Origin: QALR01 sp900552255
Lineage (GTDB): Bacteria; Bacillota; Clostridia; Oscillospirales; CAG-272
Assembly: GCA_048526005.1 (NCBI GenBank)
Contig: DBFVEH010000004.1
Coordinates: 10,072 to 74,071 of the forward strand
Direction of reading: 5' to 3'
DNA: 64,000 bases
In this document: one piece after another, positions 25,943-34,732 of the stretch
How positions within the stretch are numbered: the stretch's first letter is position 1
How the letters are laid out: each line of letters opens with the position of its first letter
Made by a program: the position numbers and the translations under genes
The notes under the pieces: generated by a model
What the model saw: the letters and a program-made list of their open reading frames with translations, nothing else
Databases searched by the model: none
What the model was told of the DNA's origin: nothing

Positions 25943-26959
25943 TTACGAATCGTATCCGTTCGGATTCCTGCTCTGCCATCTCCAGCTGTCGCGGCACATG
26001 TCCTCCAGCGTCTTTTCCGCTTTCCAGCCGAGAAGTTCGCGGGATTTCGACGCATCAGCATAGCATTCGGCGACGTCGCCCGCGCGGCGAGGCGCGATCT
26101 TATAAGGCACTTTCACGCCGTTCGCCTTTTCAAAGGCATGCACCATATCGAGCACGCTGTAACCGACGCTGGTACCGAGATTGAAAATCTCGACGCCGCG
26201 ATGTCCGGCCGCATAATCGATCGCATAGGCGTGACCGCGGGCGAGATCGACAACATGGATATAGTCGCGCACGCCCGTGCCATCCTTCGTTGGATAGTCG
26301 TTGCCGTAGACGGAAAGGCAAGCGAGCTTCCCGATCGCGACCTGCGAAATATAAGGCATCAGATTGTTCGGGATGCCCTGCGGGTCCTCTCCGATGAGCC
26401 CCGATTCATGGGCGCCGACCGGATTGAAATAGCGAAGCAGCGTCACGGACAGCTCCGGATCGGCCGCGGCCGCGTCCCTCAGGATAATCTCGATCATATA
26501 TTTTGTCCAGCCGTAAGGATTGGTGCATCTTCCGACCGCCGCCGTCTCCTTGATCGGCACCTCGTCCGGCGCGCCGTAAACCGTTGCGGACGAGCTGAAA
26601 ATGATGTTATGACAGCCGTATTTTTTCATGGTTTCGAGCAAGGTGAGTGTCGTATCCAGGTTGTTTCTGTAATAAGCGAGCGGCTTCTCCACCGATTCGC
26701 CGACCGCTTTGTATCCCGCGAAATGGATGACGATCTCCGGCTTTTCCTTTTCAAAAAGTCCTTCAAGCGCAGGTTTATCCGAAACATCGATCCGATAAAA
26801 CGGAAAATCCTTTCCGATGATCGTTTTCATCCGGTTTAAAACCTCCGGCTTGCTGTTTGAAAAATCATCCGCGACGACAATCTCATGCCCGAGCCCAGCG
26901 ATTTCGATCGCGGTATGCGACCCGATATATCCCGCGCCTCCTGCAAGCAATACCCTCAT
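25943..26959 (-). CDS. galE: UDP-glucose 4-epimerase
   Basis: 338 aa extended SDR that interconverts UDP-glucose and UDP-galactose. GGAGYIGS at residues 7-14 binds NAD; the active site has SSSATVYG and YGWTKYMIE (YxxxK); then LRYFNPVGAHESG and the C-terminal RRAGDVAECYAD. Full length. The ATG at 26959 follows GGAGGAGTGATT; the upstream ATG at 26983 is not supported. Monocistronic. Confidence 0.96.
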   Translation of the reverse strand: MRVLLAGGAGYIGSHTAIEIAGLGHEIVVADDFSNSKPEVLNRMKTIIGKDFPFYRIDVSDKPALEGLFEKEKPEIVIHFAGYKAVGESVEKPLAYYRNNLDTTLTLLETMKKYGCHNIIFSSSATVYGAPDEVPIKETAAVGRCTNPYGWTKYMIEIILRDAAAADPELSVTLLRYFNPVGAHESGLIGEDPQGIPNNLMPYISQVAIGKLACLSVYGNDYPTKDGTGVRDYIHVVDLARGHAYAIDYAAGHRGVEIFNLGTSVGYSVLDMVHAFEKANGVKVPYKIAPRRAGDVAECYADASKSRELLGWKAEKTLEDMCRDSWRWQSRNPNGYDS

Positions 26960-27134
26960 AATCACTCCTCCTCCGACGCGCAAAATAAGCGCAAAACGTT
27001 ATTTTGAGCTTATATTATAACGCAGCGGCAAGAAAAAATCAACTGTTTCTCCATAGGATATTGCAATTTTTTTGATTTGTGATATGATGATTTACAGAAA
27101 AAATCCTTTCATTTTTCATTTTCGGAGGAATACC

Positions 27135-27962
27135 ATGATCAAATTCGATCGATACAAGGACGGGAAGCGGTACGCGCTTACGTTCAGCTATGACGACGGC
27201 GGCGCGCAGGACAGGCGTCTCGCTCTGCTTTTCCGCAAATACGGCATGAAAGCGACGTTCAATCTGATTTCGAGCGGCATTACGAATCCCGAGACGCACG
27301 GCGTGCGCGCGGACGAGGTGCGTTCCCTCTACATCGAAAACGGACATGAGGTCGCCTGCCACACCTATTCGCATCCGCATCTCGAGCGCATGCTCATCGG
27401 GGATCAGTACGACGAGATCATGCGCGACCGCCGGCTTCTCGAGGAGGCGTCCGGCACCATCGTCCGCGGACTCGCCTACCCGTTCGGCACCTACAACGCC
27501 GATACCTTCACCGCAATGGAGACCGCCTCCATCGTTTACGGCAGGACTGCCGGCGCCTCCGGCAATTTCCTTCTGCCGGACGATTTCAAGGTTTGGATCC
27601 CGACCACGCATCACAACGAATGTGAGCCGATGGTGAAAAAATTCATATACAACGTGGAAAAGGCGCCATGGCGTGCCGGCGGCGTTCTCTATATTTGGGG
27701 CCACAGCTACGAATTTGATAACAAAGATTTCCCTGTCGGCTGGGAAAAATTTGAGGAGATCCTGTCGGAGCTCCACAAACGCGAATATGACATTTGGCCT
27801 GCCACCAACCTCGAGATCTACGATTATGTAGGTGCGGTAAAGCGAATCCGCCGTTCTGCGGACGGAAAAACCCTATATAACCCGACAGATACCGACGTAT
27901 GGGTCTCAAATGACGACAAGCCGCTGCGCATCGGCGCTTGTGAATCGGTCATCATTCAATAA
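27135..27962 (+). CDS. Polysaccharide deacetylase family protein (CE4 fold)
   Basis: 275 aa. NodB-type motifs: TFSYDDGG (catalytic base and metal Asp pair), HTYSHPHLERM (metal His pair) and YPFGTYN. The usual later His motif appears as YIWGHSYEF. No signal peptide, so a cytoplasmic or sugar-processing deacetylase rather than a wall enzyme. The ATG at 27135 follows TTCGGAGGAATACC; the frame to 27072 is not supported. Confidence 0.9.
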   Translation: MIKFDRYKDGKRYALTFSYDDGGAQDRRLALLFRKYGMKATFNLISSGITNPETHGVRADEVRSLYIENGHEVACHTYSHPHLERMLIGDQYDEIMRDRRLLEEASGTIVRGLAYPFGTYNADTFTAMETASIVYGRTAGASGNFLLPDDFKVWIPTTHHNECEPMVKKFIYNVEKAPWRAGGVLYIWGHSYEFDNKDFPVGWEKFEEILSELHKREYDIWPATNLEIYDYVGAVKRIRRSADGKTLYNPTDTDVWVSNDDKPLRIGACESVIIQ

Positions 27963-28010
27963 TACATTTGTATCATTGAATTTATACATTTGGATTATAT
28001 TTAAAAACAA

Positions 28011-28047
28011 GAGCAGGAGCCGCTTTTGCGGCTCCTGCCGATTTTTC
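28011..28047 (+). terminator. Terminator after the deacetylase gene
   Basis: GCAGGAGCCGC, TTTT loop, complement, then GATTTTT. Confidence 0.85.
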
Positions 28048-28056
28048 TGTCATAGG

Positions 28057-28260
28057 TCAATCCACGGCTTCCTCCGCAGCCGCCTGTCCGATCGCATCCA
28101 CAAGGCACATGACCGCCCTCGCCAACACAACGGCGGCACCAAGGCCAAGACAAGCCCGGAAGGCCAGCCGAAGCCGGTTTATTTTCGCTTCGCACTCCTT
28201 TGAAAAATCTCCGGTGATCTGAACCGAATTGTAAAAGCCTCTGATTCTCTTTTCTATCAT
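28057..28260 (-). CDS. Small membrane protein downstream of an ECF sigma factor
   Basis: About 67 aa from ATG 28260 (AAGGATGGCGG upstream; ATG 28287 also possible). Cytoplasmic basic start MIEKRIRGFYNSVQ, one helix LGLGAAVVLARAVMCLVDAIG near the C-terminus, acidic end. It directly follows the sigma gene, the usual place for an anti-sigma partner, but it lacks the HxxxCxxC zinc motif. An unusual membrane anti-sigma is possible but unproven. Confidence 0.65.
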   Translation of the reverse strand: MIEKRIRGFYNSVQITGDFSKECEAKINRLRLAFRACLGLGAAVVLARAVMCLVDAIGQAAAEEAVD

Positions 28261-28296
28261 AAATACCGCCATCCTTTCCGGGAACACCGTCCGTCG

Positions 28297-28848
28297 TCAA
28301 AGCAGATCGCGCAGCTTGGCCGCCGCACGCTGATATTTTTTCTTGCAGGCCTCCACCGTGATCCCGAGCAGGGAGGCGATCTCCCGATGCCGCAGTCCTG
28401 CGTAAACCTTCATGGTGACGATCTGCCGCTCCTCGTCGTCCAGCGCATCGAGCGCATTTTTGACCTCCATAGAAGAAAGCAGCGTGCTCTCGTCGAAGCG
28501 GGTCTCATTTTCAGCGTCGTCCGCACCTGAGCTTTCAAAACGTCTATGTCGGAAAAGATCGATCGCGACGTTCCTCGCGATCGAAAGCACCCATGCGCGC
28601 GCGTTCGTCCCCTTTCGGTAGGAAAAGGCCTTCTCCAATATCTTGACATACGTTTCCTGAACGACGTCGTCCGAAAGCGAAAAATCGCGCAGAACCGAAT
28701 AGGCAACCGCGTAGATCTGCCTGTTCATATACTGATGAATGACCTTCAGCGCATCTCCGTCGCCGTCGGCGATCCGCAGAATCGCCTTTTCGCATTCGGC
28801 GCTCTCAAATATTTTCTCAAAATCCACAGGACGCACTTTTCCTTTCAT
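28297..28848 (-). CDS. ECF-type RNA polymerase sigma factor
   Basis: 183 aa. Region 2 runs through YAVAYSVLRDFSLSDDVVQETYVKILEKAF with the -10 recognition part GTNARAWVLSIARNVAIDLFRHRR. Region 4 is LDDEERQIVTMKVYAGLRHREIASLLGITVEACKKKYQRA. No clear ribosome site precedes the ATG at 28848; GTG codons a few residues in, after AAAGGAAAA, are alternatives. It heads a two-gene unit with the small membrane protein. Targets unknown. Confidence 0.9.
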   Translation of the reverse strand: MKGKVRPVDFEKIFESAECEKAILRIADGDGDALKVIHQYMNRQIYAVAYSVLRDFSLSDDVVQETYVKILEKAFSYRKGTNARAWVLSIARNVAIDLFRHRRFESSGADDAENETRFDESTLLSSMEVKNALDALDDEERQIVTMKVYAGLRHREIASLLGITVEACKKKYQRAAAKLRDLL

Positions 28849-28953
28849 CTATATTTGTTATAACGAATCAAGCAAGCAAAACGGGACAGTCCCCAGTAAA
28901 AATAAGACTGCCGGCACATCTCTTCCAAATGCAGAAACTTAACAAATCAAGTG

Positions 28954-28982
28954 TTGACAAATGAAGCCGAATATGATATCAT
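28954..28982 (+). promoter_or_regulatory. Promoter of the MerR/excisionase-type HTH gene
   Basis: TTGACA, 17 nt, TATCAT. Confidence 0.78.
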
Positions 28983-29042
28983 AAAACATGAATTAAAAAC
29001 ACATATATTTTGATCGATTCACACAAAAGGAGAGTCATATCG

Positions 29043-29501
29043 ATGTCAGAAGTTGAAAGATTATATACGGTCGAGCAGGTCGCAAAAATGACCTCGCTTA
29101 CCACAAGGACCATCCAAAACTATCTGCGCACGGGGATACTGCGCGGACGGAGAATAGGAGGTCAATGGCGCTTCACCGCGACCGATATCCGGGAAATGAT
29201 AACCAGCAGGAACGGATCGTCCGAAGCGGCGGCGGAGCAAAGGCAGAACGTCATCGACTTCCTCGACGGCGTCAATACCGATATCGGCGGAGCAACACAA
29301 ATCTGCACCGTTGTCGATCTCTATCTTCCGAGAGAAGACGCGGAGAATACATATAACAAGCTCCATGAGCTCGTCGAATCGGAAAAAGGGGAAGCCCACC
29401 TCATTCTTCAATACAGCTATGCCGACGCCGATCAAAAAGCGCGGTTCCTTCTCTTCGCACCGCCGGTGCTCATCGGCAAAGCGATGAAAATTTTAAAATA
29501 G
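29043..29501 (+). CDS. Helix-turn-helix (MerR/excisionase-type) regulator with C-terminal sensor-like domain
   Basis: 152 aa from ATG 29043 (AAAGGAGAGTCATATCG upstream). The N-terminal HTH_17 region reads LYTVEQVAKMTSLTTRTIQNYLRTG, with RRIGGQWRF as the wing. The C-terminal 90 residues form an alpha/beta domain with CTVVDLYLPREDAENTYNKL and a buried beta edge (AHLILQYSYADADQKARFLLFAP). No recombinase is nearby, so it is a chromosomal regulator rather than a phage excisionase. Ligand unknown. Confidence 0.85.
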   Translation: MSEVERLYTVEQVAKMTSLTTRTIQNYLRTGILRGRRIGGQWRFTATDIREMITSRNGSSEAAAEQRQNVIDFLDGVNTDIGGATQICTVVDLYLPREDAENTYNKLHELVESEKGEAHLILQYSYADADQKARFLLFAPPVLIGKAMKILK

Positions 29502-29733
29502 TCTTCATAGGGGCGGCTGCCGGCCGTCCTTCTGCTTTTTTGCGCTTATGTGAATTTTTTGAAAGCGGAAGGCGCCGCAGGCACCCTCTCACTTCTCGGG
29601 GACAGTCCAGGGGCATCCTCTTCAATATATAAAGCATGGCATCGGCTTTTTGTTTATTATAGCATATAGATAGACAAAAAGCAATTCCTTTATCACGCCG
29701 AAATACGTTTAAAAAGAATTCTTTCTCTTTTCA

Positions 29734-29762
29734 TTGACCGCGGGGGATCTTTATGCTATACT
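29734..29762 (+). promoter_or_regulatory. Promoter of the LRR-ribF operon
   Basis: TTGACC, 17 nt, TATACT. No FMN riboswitch is visible in 29502-29791, which otherwise holds no gene. Confidence 0.78.
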
Positions 29763-29791
29763 GATATCATAAAATAAAAGGGGGCTATCAC

Positions 29792-30457
29792 ATGAGAGAA
29801 GAGCGGCAAAACGAGAAAACAGGCGGTTTTTTCTCTGTTTTCACCGATGCGTGGAAATCCCGCGGGATCCCGTTTGTTTTTGAAAAAAGAGACGGGGCCG
29901 CCGTCATCACAGGATACCGCGCCAGTCTCCTGCCGAAAGCGGATATCCCGTCCGTGATTCGTGGGATCCCCGTCAAAAAGATCGGAGCGCGCGCCTTTTT
30001 GCAATGCGATTTCATCGAAGAGGTGTTCGTTTCCGACGGGATCGAAGCGATCGATGCGAACGCCTTTTCCTCTTGTAACAGGCTGACGAAGATCCACATG
30101 GCGGATTCCGTGACAAGCATCGGGCGAAATGTGTTTTTTGAATGTGAAAACCTTTACGACGTGAAGCTCTCTGCCCTTCTGCGCGAGCTCGGCGCAAGAG
30201 CATTTTTCGGATGCACGGGACTGCGGGATATCGAGCTGCCCGACTCACTCGAAAGCATCGGCGATCAGGCCTTCTGCGGATGCAGAAAATTGAAAAGCAT
30301 CCGGCTGCCGCTTGCCCTGCGCCAGCTTCCCCGCAGCGCGTTCGACGGCTGCGCTGTCCTCGACAGCATTTATCTCGAACGCGGCTCCTATGCGGATACG
30401 GTTCTTTCACAAAGCGACTATTTCGGCAGCAAGCTGCGATATATACCAAGGATATAA
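29792..30457 (+). CDS. BspA-type leucine-rich repeat protein (LRR_5), cytoplasmic
   Basis: 221 aa with about six 23-residue repeats of the type IGARAFLQCDFIEEVFVSDGI, IDANAFSSCNRLTKIHMADSV, LGARAFFGCTGLRDIELPDSL. Most BspA-like proteins are secreted adhesins, but this one has no signal peptide or wall anchor. AAAGGGGGCTATCAC precedes the ATG. It is first in an operon with ribF (3-nt gap). Role unknown. Confidence 0.88.
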   Translation: MREERQNEKTGGFFSVFTDAWKSRGIPFVFEKRDGAAVITGYRASLLPKADIPSVIRGIPVKKIGARAFLQCDFIEEVFVSDGIEAIDANAFSSCNRLTKIHMADSVTSIGRNVFFECENLYDVKLSALLRELGARAFFGCTGLRDIELPDSLESIGDQAFCGCRKLKSIRLPLALRQLPRSAFDGCAVLDSIYLERGSYADTVLSQSDYFGSKLRYIPRI

Positions 30458-30460
30458 AAA

Positions 30461-31402
30461 ATGAAGCAAATTGATCTTGCGACCGGCAAGGAGGCCGTTC
30501 TTTTGCCGGAGGAGACGCTCTCCTGCGCCATCGGGAACTTCGACGGCGTTCATCTCGGCCACAAGGCGCTGATCTCCCTCGCCGCGGCACGGCAGAATAC
30601 CTCAAAAAGCGCCGTCTGGACCTTTGCCGAGCCATCCTCGCGGTTTCTGAACGGGAAGCCCGGCCTGCTGTCCTCCGTGGAGGAACGTCTGTCGCTTTTC
30701 CACGAGCTCGGCATTGACATCGTTTTCATCGAGGATTTCGAGAACGTCCGCGATATGGAAGCCGACGTTTTTGCCAAGGAAATCCTATACCAGCGCTGTC
30801 ATGTCCGCGCCGCCGTCTGCGGCTTCAATTTCCGATACGGGAAAAACGCCGCGGGAACGGCGGAAACGCTCTCCGAAGCGTTTCATGCGCTCGGCGCCTC
30901 GGTCACGGTCATGCCGCCCTATCAAATCGGCGGCGTGACGGTCAGCTCCTCGGAAATCCGCGCGGCGCTCGCGGCGGGAGACGTCGAAACAGCGACAGCC
31001 ATGCTTGGCAGACCGTATTCCCTCACGGGAGAGGTCGTCGCGGGAAAAAAGCTCGGGCGTCTGCTCGGCTTTCCGACAGCCAATCAACGCTTTCCCGAAG
31101 GGCGCGCAGTCCCGCGGTTCGGCGTATACGCCGTGCGCGCCGTCGTGGACGGACATACGTATCCAGGCGTCGCAAACGTCGGCGTGCGTCCCACGGTCGA
31201 AAACACGGAGAACGTAAACTGTGAAACCCATCTCCTCCGTTTTGACGGCGACCTGTACGGAAAGACGATTCGGGTGGAATTTTGCAGATTCCTGCGTCCG
31301 GAAAAGAAATTCGAGAGTCCCGAGGCACTGCGGGAGGCGGTCATGCACAACATCGAGGAAACCGCAGAATATTTTCGCCCGGAAACGGGGCACGCCTCAT
31401 GA
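30461..31402 (+). CDS. ribF: Bifunctional riboflavin kinase / FAD synthetase
   Basis: 313 aa. The N-terminal FMN adenylyltransferase has the nucleotidyl transferase motif GNFDGVHLGHKAL and the later SSSEIRAALAAGDVETA. The C-terminal riboflavin kinase has GKKLGRLLGFPTAN and YPGVANVGVRPTVE. It makes FMN and FAD from riboflavin. Starts 3 nt after the LRR gene and overlaps the next gene by 4 nt (ATGA), so translation is coupled. Confidence 0.96.
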   Translation: MKQIDLATGKEAVLLPEETLSCAIGNFDGVHLGHKALISLAAARQNTSKSAVWTFAEPSSRFLNGKPGLLSSVEERLSLFHELGIDIVFIEDFENVRDMEADVFAKEILYQRCHVRAAVCGFNFRYGKNAAGTAETLSEAFHALGASVTVMPPYQIGGVTVSSSEIRAALAAGDVETATAMLGRPYSLTGEVVAGKKLGRLLGFPTANQRFPEGRAVPRFGVYAVRAVVDGHTYPGVANVGVRPTVENTENVNCETHLLRFDGDLYGKTIRVEFCRFLRPEKKFESPEALREAVMHNIEETAEYFRPETGHAS

Positions 31403-32751
31403 GAAAAAACTCCACAGCGAAGTCCCAAGCATCGGTTTACCGGCGATGCGCGGCAGTCGTCGCCCTCATCATGCTCATATTCGTGTCTTTTTCGGTGCCG
31501 GCGGGAGCCGAAGACTATCCGAAAGCAGATGATATAAGCTCCCGATATGTTGCGGTCTATAACGTGCGAAACGGAAGGCTCGTATTCTCTAAGGATGCGG
31601 ACAGCCGCACCGCGCCGGGCTCCACCGTCAAAATCATGACGGGGATCCTTGCGCTGGAGCACTTCGAGGGACGGCTCGACACCGTCGTCACCGTAAGCGC
31701 CGCGGCGCTTCGCGGGCTCGAGGGCAGTTCCGTGCTCGGGCTCAAAACCGGCGAGGAAATTCCCGTCCAGGATCTGCTCTATGCCCTGCTCGTCTCCGGC
31801 GCAAACGATGCCGCGAACGTACTTGCCATCGAAATCGCCGGAAGCATCACGGGATTTGTCTCGATGATGAACGAAAAAGCCGCGGAGCTCGGTGCCGAAA
31901 ACACGCTTTATCTCAATGCGACCGGCCTTGACAGCACCGCCTATACCACGGCCGCCGACACGGCGAAAATCGCAGCCTACGCCTATCAGAATGCCACATT
32001 TATGAAAATGTGCTCCGCAAGAGCCTACACGGTTTCGGCCACGAATAAAAACGAGGCGGTGACCGTCTATACCAAAAACATGCTGCTTTCCAATCAGTCG
32101 GAATATTACAGCAAGGACGCCAAGGGCATGTCCGCCGGCAACACGGAAAAAGCGGGATACTGCATCGTATCCGCCATCGACAAGGGCGCATATCCGTATA
32201 TATGCGTCGCCATCGGCTCCGAAAAGGACTCGGCGGGCAAGATCGGCGGCTATACCGATGTTCGAGGGCTGCTCGAATGGGCAAACGGAAATTTTGCGGA
32301 ACGAAAAATCCTTGATCAATCGGCGATCATCTGCGAAATGCCCGTGCAGGCGGGACGAGACGCCGATCACGTGCTCATTGTGCCGGCCGGCTCCGTTTAC
32401 GCCTTTCTCGACGTCGATATCGATTCCGCCGACATCAAGCTTTCCTATCAGCTCGACCGCGACAAGCTGAGGGCCCCTGTCGAAAAGGGAGCGGAGGTCG
32501 GCACCGCCACCCTTCTTTTGGACGGCAATCCGATCGGAAGCATTCCTCTTGTCACAAAATCCGCCGTGAAAAAAAGCGCGTGGCGCGGATTTTGGGCAGA
32601 TCTTGGCGATACTCTGACAAGCGGGACGTTTCTCATCGGCGCCGCAGTACTCGTCGTTTTATTTGTTTTGTTTACAATCGGAAGATATTTCTTGATTTAC
32701 AAAAAAGCGAAAATCAAAAGCGGTTATAAAAATGGCCGCAGCATAAAATAA
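31399..32751 (+). CDS. D,D-carboxypeptidase-like (S11/DacF) membrane protein with altered active site
   Basis: 450 aa from ATG 31399, overlapping the ribF stop. Signal peptide at residues 16-38, S11 domain, a C-terminal beta domain and a C-terminal membrane helix (about 415-437). The SxxK motif S75-T-V-K78 is present. The second motif reads VSGANDAAN (133-140), where most relatives have S-A/G-N directly before DAA, so the Ser is shifted by one. The third motif, normally KTG before x-T-xx-AGYC, reads S245-A-G247. Loss of the KTG lysine would be expected to weaken or abolish carboxypeptidase action. Confidence 0.9.
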   Translation: MRKNSTAKSQASVYRRCAAVVALIMLIFVSFSVPAGAEDYPKADDISSRYVAVYNVRNGRLVFSKDADSRTAPGSTVKIMTGILALEHFEGRLDTVVTVSAAALRGLEGSSVLGLKTGEEIPVQDLLYALLVSGANDAANVLAIEIAGSITGFVSMMNEKAAELGAENTLYLNATGLDSTAYTTAADTAKIAAYAYQNATFMKMCSARAYTVSATNKNEAVTVYTKNMLLSNQSEYYSKDAKGMSAGNTEKAGYCIVSAIDKGAYPYICVAIGSEKDSAGKIGGYTDVRGLLEWANGNFAERKILDQSAIICEMPVQAGRDADHVLIVPAGSVYAFLDVDIDSADIKLSYQLDRDKLRAPVEKGAEVGTATLLLDGNPIGSIPLVTKSAVKKSAWRGFWADLGDTLTSGTFLIGAAVLVVLFVLFTIGRYFLIYKKAKIKSGYKNGRSIK

Positions 32752-32783
32752 TATACTTGAAGAAAGAAAGGATGGAATGAGTC

Positions 32784-33041
32784 ATGGAAATTTCAAGCAA
32801 GGATATCCCGGAATTCGACGCAAAAAAGGTAGAAAAGAAAGCGAAAAAGCTTTGGAAGGATCTCAATGAGGACAAAATCGAGATCAAATTTATCACAACG
32901 CCGATGGGGCTGATCGTCATGGCAGCCGGCATCACGACACTCGTTTGTCTTGCGAAGTGCGTCGGCAAGATGGAAAAAAGAGCCTCCGTAAAAAAGCAGG
33001 CCAAAAAGCTCGCCCGCGATATCGCGGAGGAAAAGGGATAA
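32784..33041 (+). CDS. Small single-helix membrane protein
   Basis: 85 aa. A charged, Lys-rich N-terminal helix (residues 11-36), one membrane segment (FITTPMGLIVMAAGITTLVCLA) and a basic C-terminal helix. GAAAGGATGGAATGAGTC precedes the ATG. Last gene of the ribF operon. Function unknown. Confidence 0.75.
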   Translation: MEISSKDIPEFDAKKVEKKAKKLWKDLNEDKIEIKFITTPMGLIVMAAGITTLVCLAKCVGKMEKRASVKKQAKKLARDIAEEKG

Positions 33042-33042
33042 C

Positions 33043-33073
33043 AAAAAGAGGCGCTGGAAGCGCCTCTTTTTGA
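33043..33073 (+). terminator. Terminator of the ribF operon
   Basis: AAAAAGAGGCGCT, GGA, complement ending in TTTTT. Confidence 0.9.
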
Positions 33074-33172
33074 TTTTATTCTCTTGTGTAAATTATTATA
33101 TACAGACGTATATGATAGATTATCTTATCAAAACAAATTTGGGACAACCGAAAAGAACGTCTGATAAGTCCA

Positions 33173-33222
33173 GCAAAAGCAAGTCTGTCCGCATGGTTCC
33201 CATCGGACGGACTTGCTTTATC
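33173..33222 (-). terminator. Terminator of the BFD-like gene
   Basis: 16-bp stem with one mismatch (AAAGCAAGTC.. with ..GACTTGCTTT), T-rich on the minus strand; overlaps the stop codon region. Confidence 0.75.
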
Positions 33223-33415
33223 CCATCATAATTTCGGAAATAGCGTCCAAAATCTTGTCATGGCAGCCCCCACAGCCGGTCGAGCAGTGCGTGATTTTCT
33301 GCACCTCTTCAAAAGCTTTCAGCACGTCGTCAAACTGATCAATCTGATGCAGCGCTTTTTCCACATCTCCGTAGGAAACCTGCTTGCAGTGACAAATCAT
33401 TTCGTTTTCTTTCAC
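33218..33415 (-). CDS. BFD-like [2Fe-2S] protein
   Basis: 65 aa. Cysteine pattern CHC near residue 8 and CSTGCGGCHDKI near residue 44, the fold of bacterioferritin-associated ferredoxin and the NifU/NirB middle domain. The start is GTG at 33415, supported by CAGGAGG 8 nt upstream. Probably an electron carrier for iron release or a small redox adaptor; no bacterioferritin gene is in the window. Confidence 0.88.
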   Translation of the reverse strand: MKENEMICHCKQVSYGDVEKALHQIDQFDDVLKAFEEVQKITHCSTGCGGCHDKILDAISEIMMG

Positions 33416-33557
33416 ACATATCGCCTCCTGTCTTTATCAGCTATTGCTTATGACCGTATTTTAGCACAAGTGCTTCCTAAATTCAAGAGGGCACAAATAA
33501 ATTCTCCGAAAACACACCGAATCCATCCGATCGGACGGAAACCGTCGTCCTGCTCTT

Positions 33558-34445
33558 TCAGGCGACTACCTGCGAGCGCTTTTCTTCCCGCTTTTGCCGA
33601 AACACGCCGGCCGTCGCGACAAGCAAAACGGTGAACAGACAAAGCCTGATCCAATCAAACAAAGCATAAAGAAAGGAAACCGGCGTCTGCAAGCCAAGCA
33701 GAAGCAGATCATGCCATCTCTCCATGGATAAAATGCCGATCCCGGGAATCCTGCTTAAAATGAAAAGAAGCACCAAAACGCCCCATCCGGCATAAAACAG
33801 GATTCTCTGTTTGGACGACAGTCTCAGCCGCAGTCCTCGGAAACTGAAAAAAGTCCCAACCACAAGGCCAATCAGTCCAAGAAGCAAGACCCACGACCAT
33901 ATCATACCCCAATGGAAACCATGAGAATAGGAATAAGGATCGAATACGGCGGCACGGCCAATCGAGCTGTGCAGACCTACACAGATGTCCCAATAAATAT
34001 CAACTTGCCACAGACACCACAGTGCGATCCGCCGCTTGAAAAGAAAACAGGTGACCCCGCAGGTCAAGAACGGCAGAAAGAAAAGCAATCCCGAAAGCAT
34101 ATCCCCGAAAACGGCGATCAGTAAACCAAGAAGTCCGCCCACGGCGAGGATTATCGTTCCCACGAGCTTCCGTATCGGAACCGCATGAAGCACGACGACA
34201 CGCTCTCCCTTGTCGGAGCAATTCGGTTTCATCTCCTGCGGCTCAGGCGCCGCATCACGGACAAGCTCGTCCAGCGTCACACCGAAAAGCTCACTAAGCT
34301 TCACCAGCTTGTCGAGCTCCGGCACGGACGCGCCGGTTTCCCACTTGGATACAGACTGACGCGAAACCTCCAAGGCATCGGCCAAATCCCCCTGTGAGAA
34401 TCTTTTCTCCGTCCGGAGACGATAGATTTTATCTGCAAGTCCCAT
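33558..34445 (-). CDS. XRE-family regulator fused to a multi-helix membrane domain
   Basis: 295 aa. Residues 1-60 are a Cro/CI-type HTH (FSQGDLADALEVSRQSVSKWETGASVPELDKLVKLSELF). After a linker come about six hydrophobic segments (from residue 92 on). Such one-protein membrane regulators are frequent in Clostridia; the signal is unknown. AAAGGAGCAATCGAT precedes the ATG. Divergent from the UbiA operon across 287 bp, which holds promoters but no gene. Confidence 0.9.
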   Translation of the reverse strand: MGLADKIYRLRTEKRFSQGDLADALEVSRQSVSKWETGASVPELDKLVKLSELFGVTLDELVRDAAPEPQEMKPNCSDKGERVVVLHAVPIRKLVGTIILAVGGLLGLLIAVFGDMLSGLLFFLPFLTCGVTCFLFKRRIALWCLWQVDIYWDICVGLHSSIGRAAVFDPYSYSHGFHWGMIWSWVLLLGLIGLVVGTFFSFRGLRLRLSSKQRILFYAGWGVLVLLFILSRIPGIGILSMERWHDLLLLGLQTPVSFLYALFDWIRLCLFTVLLVATAGVFRQKREEKRSQVVA

Positions 34446-34732
34446 ATCGATTGCTCCTTTCCGCCCTCTTTTTTGTCACTATCATAATCATAAAAGCATC
34501 GAAAAAACAACCAACTCGGCTTTCAAATTTTAGCAACCGACGGTTGCACATCCCATAAAAACGTCTAAAACCCCGGATTTTACATGAAATTCCTCTTTTT
34601 GCTTCTGCAAATGCACATCTTTCAAGAATTTTTCTTTTTCGGTGAGATTGACAGACCGATAACACGACAAATTATTATAGCATTGTAAAAAATGTCAACC
34701 ACATCGACTCTGCATTTGGAGGAACAGCCTGT

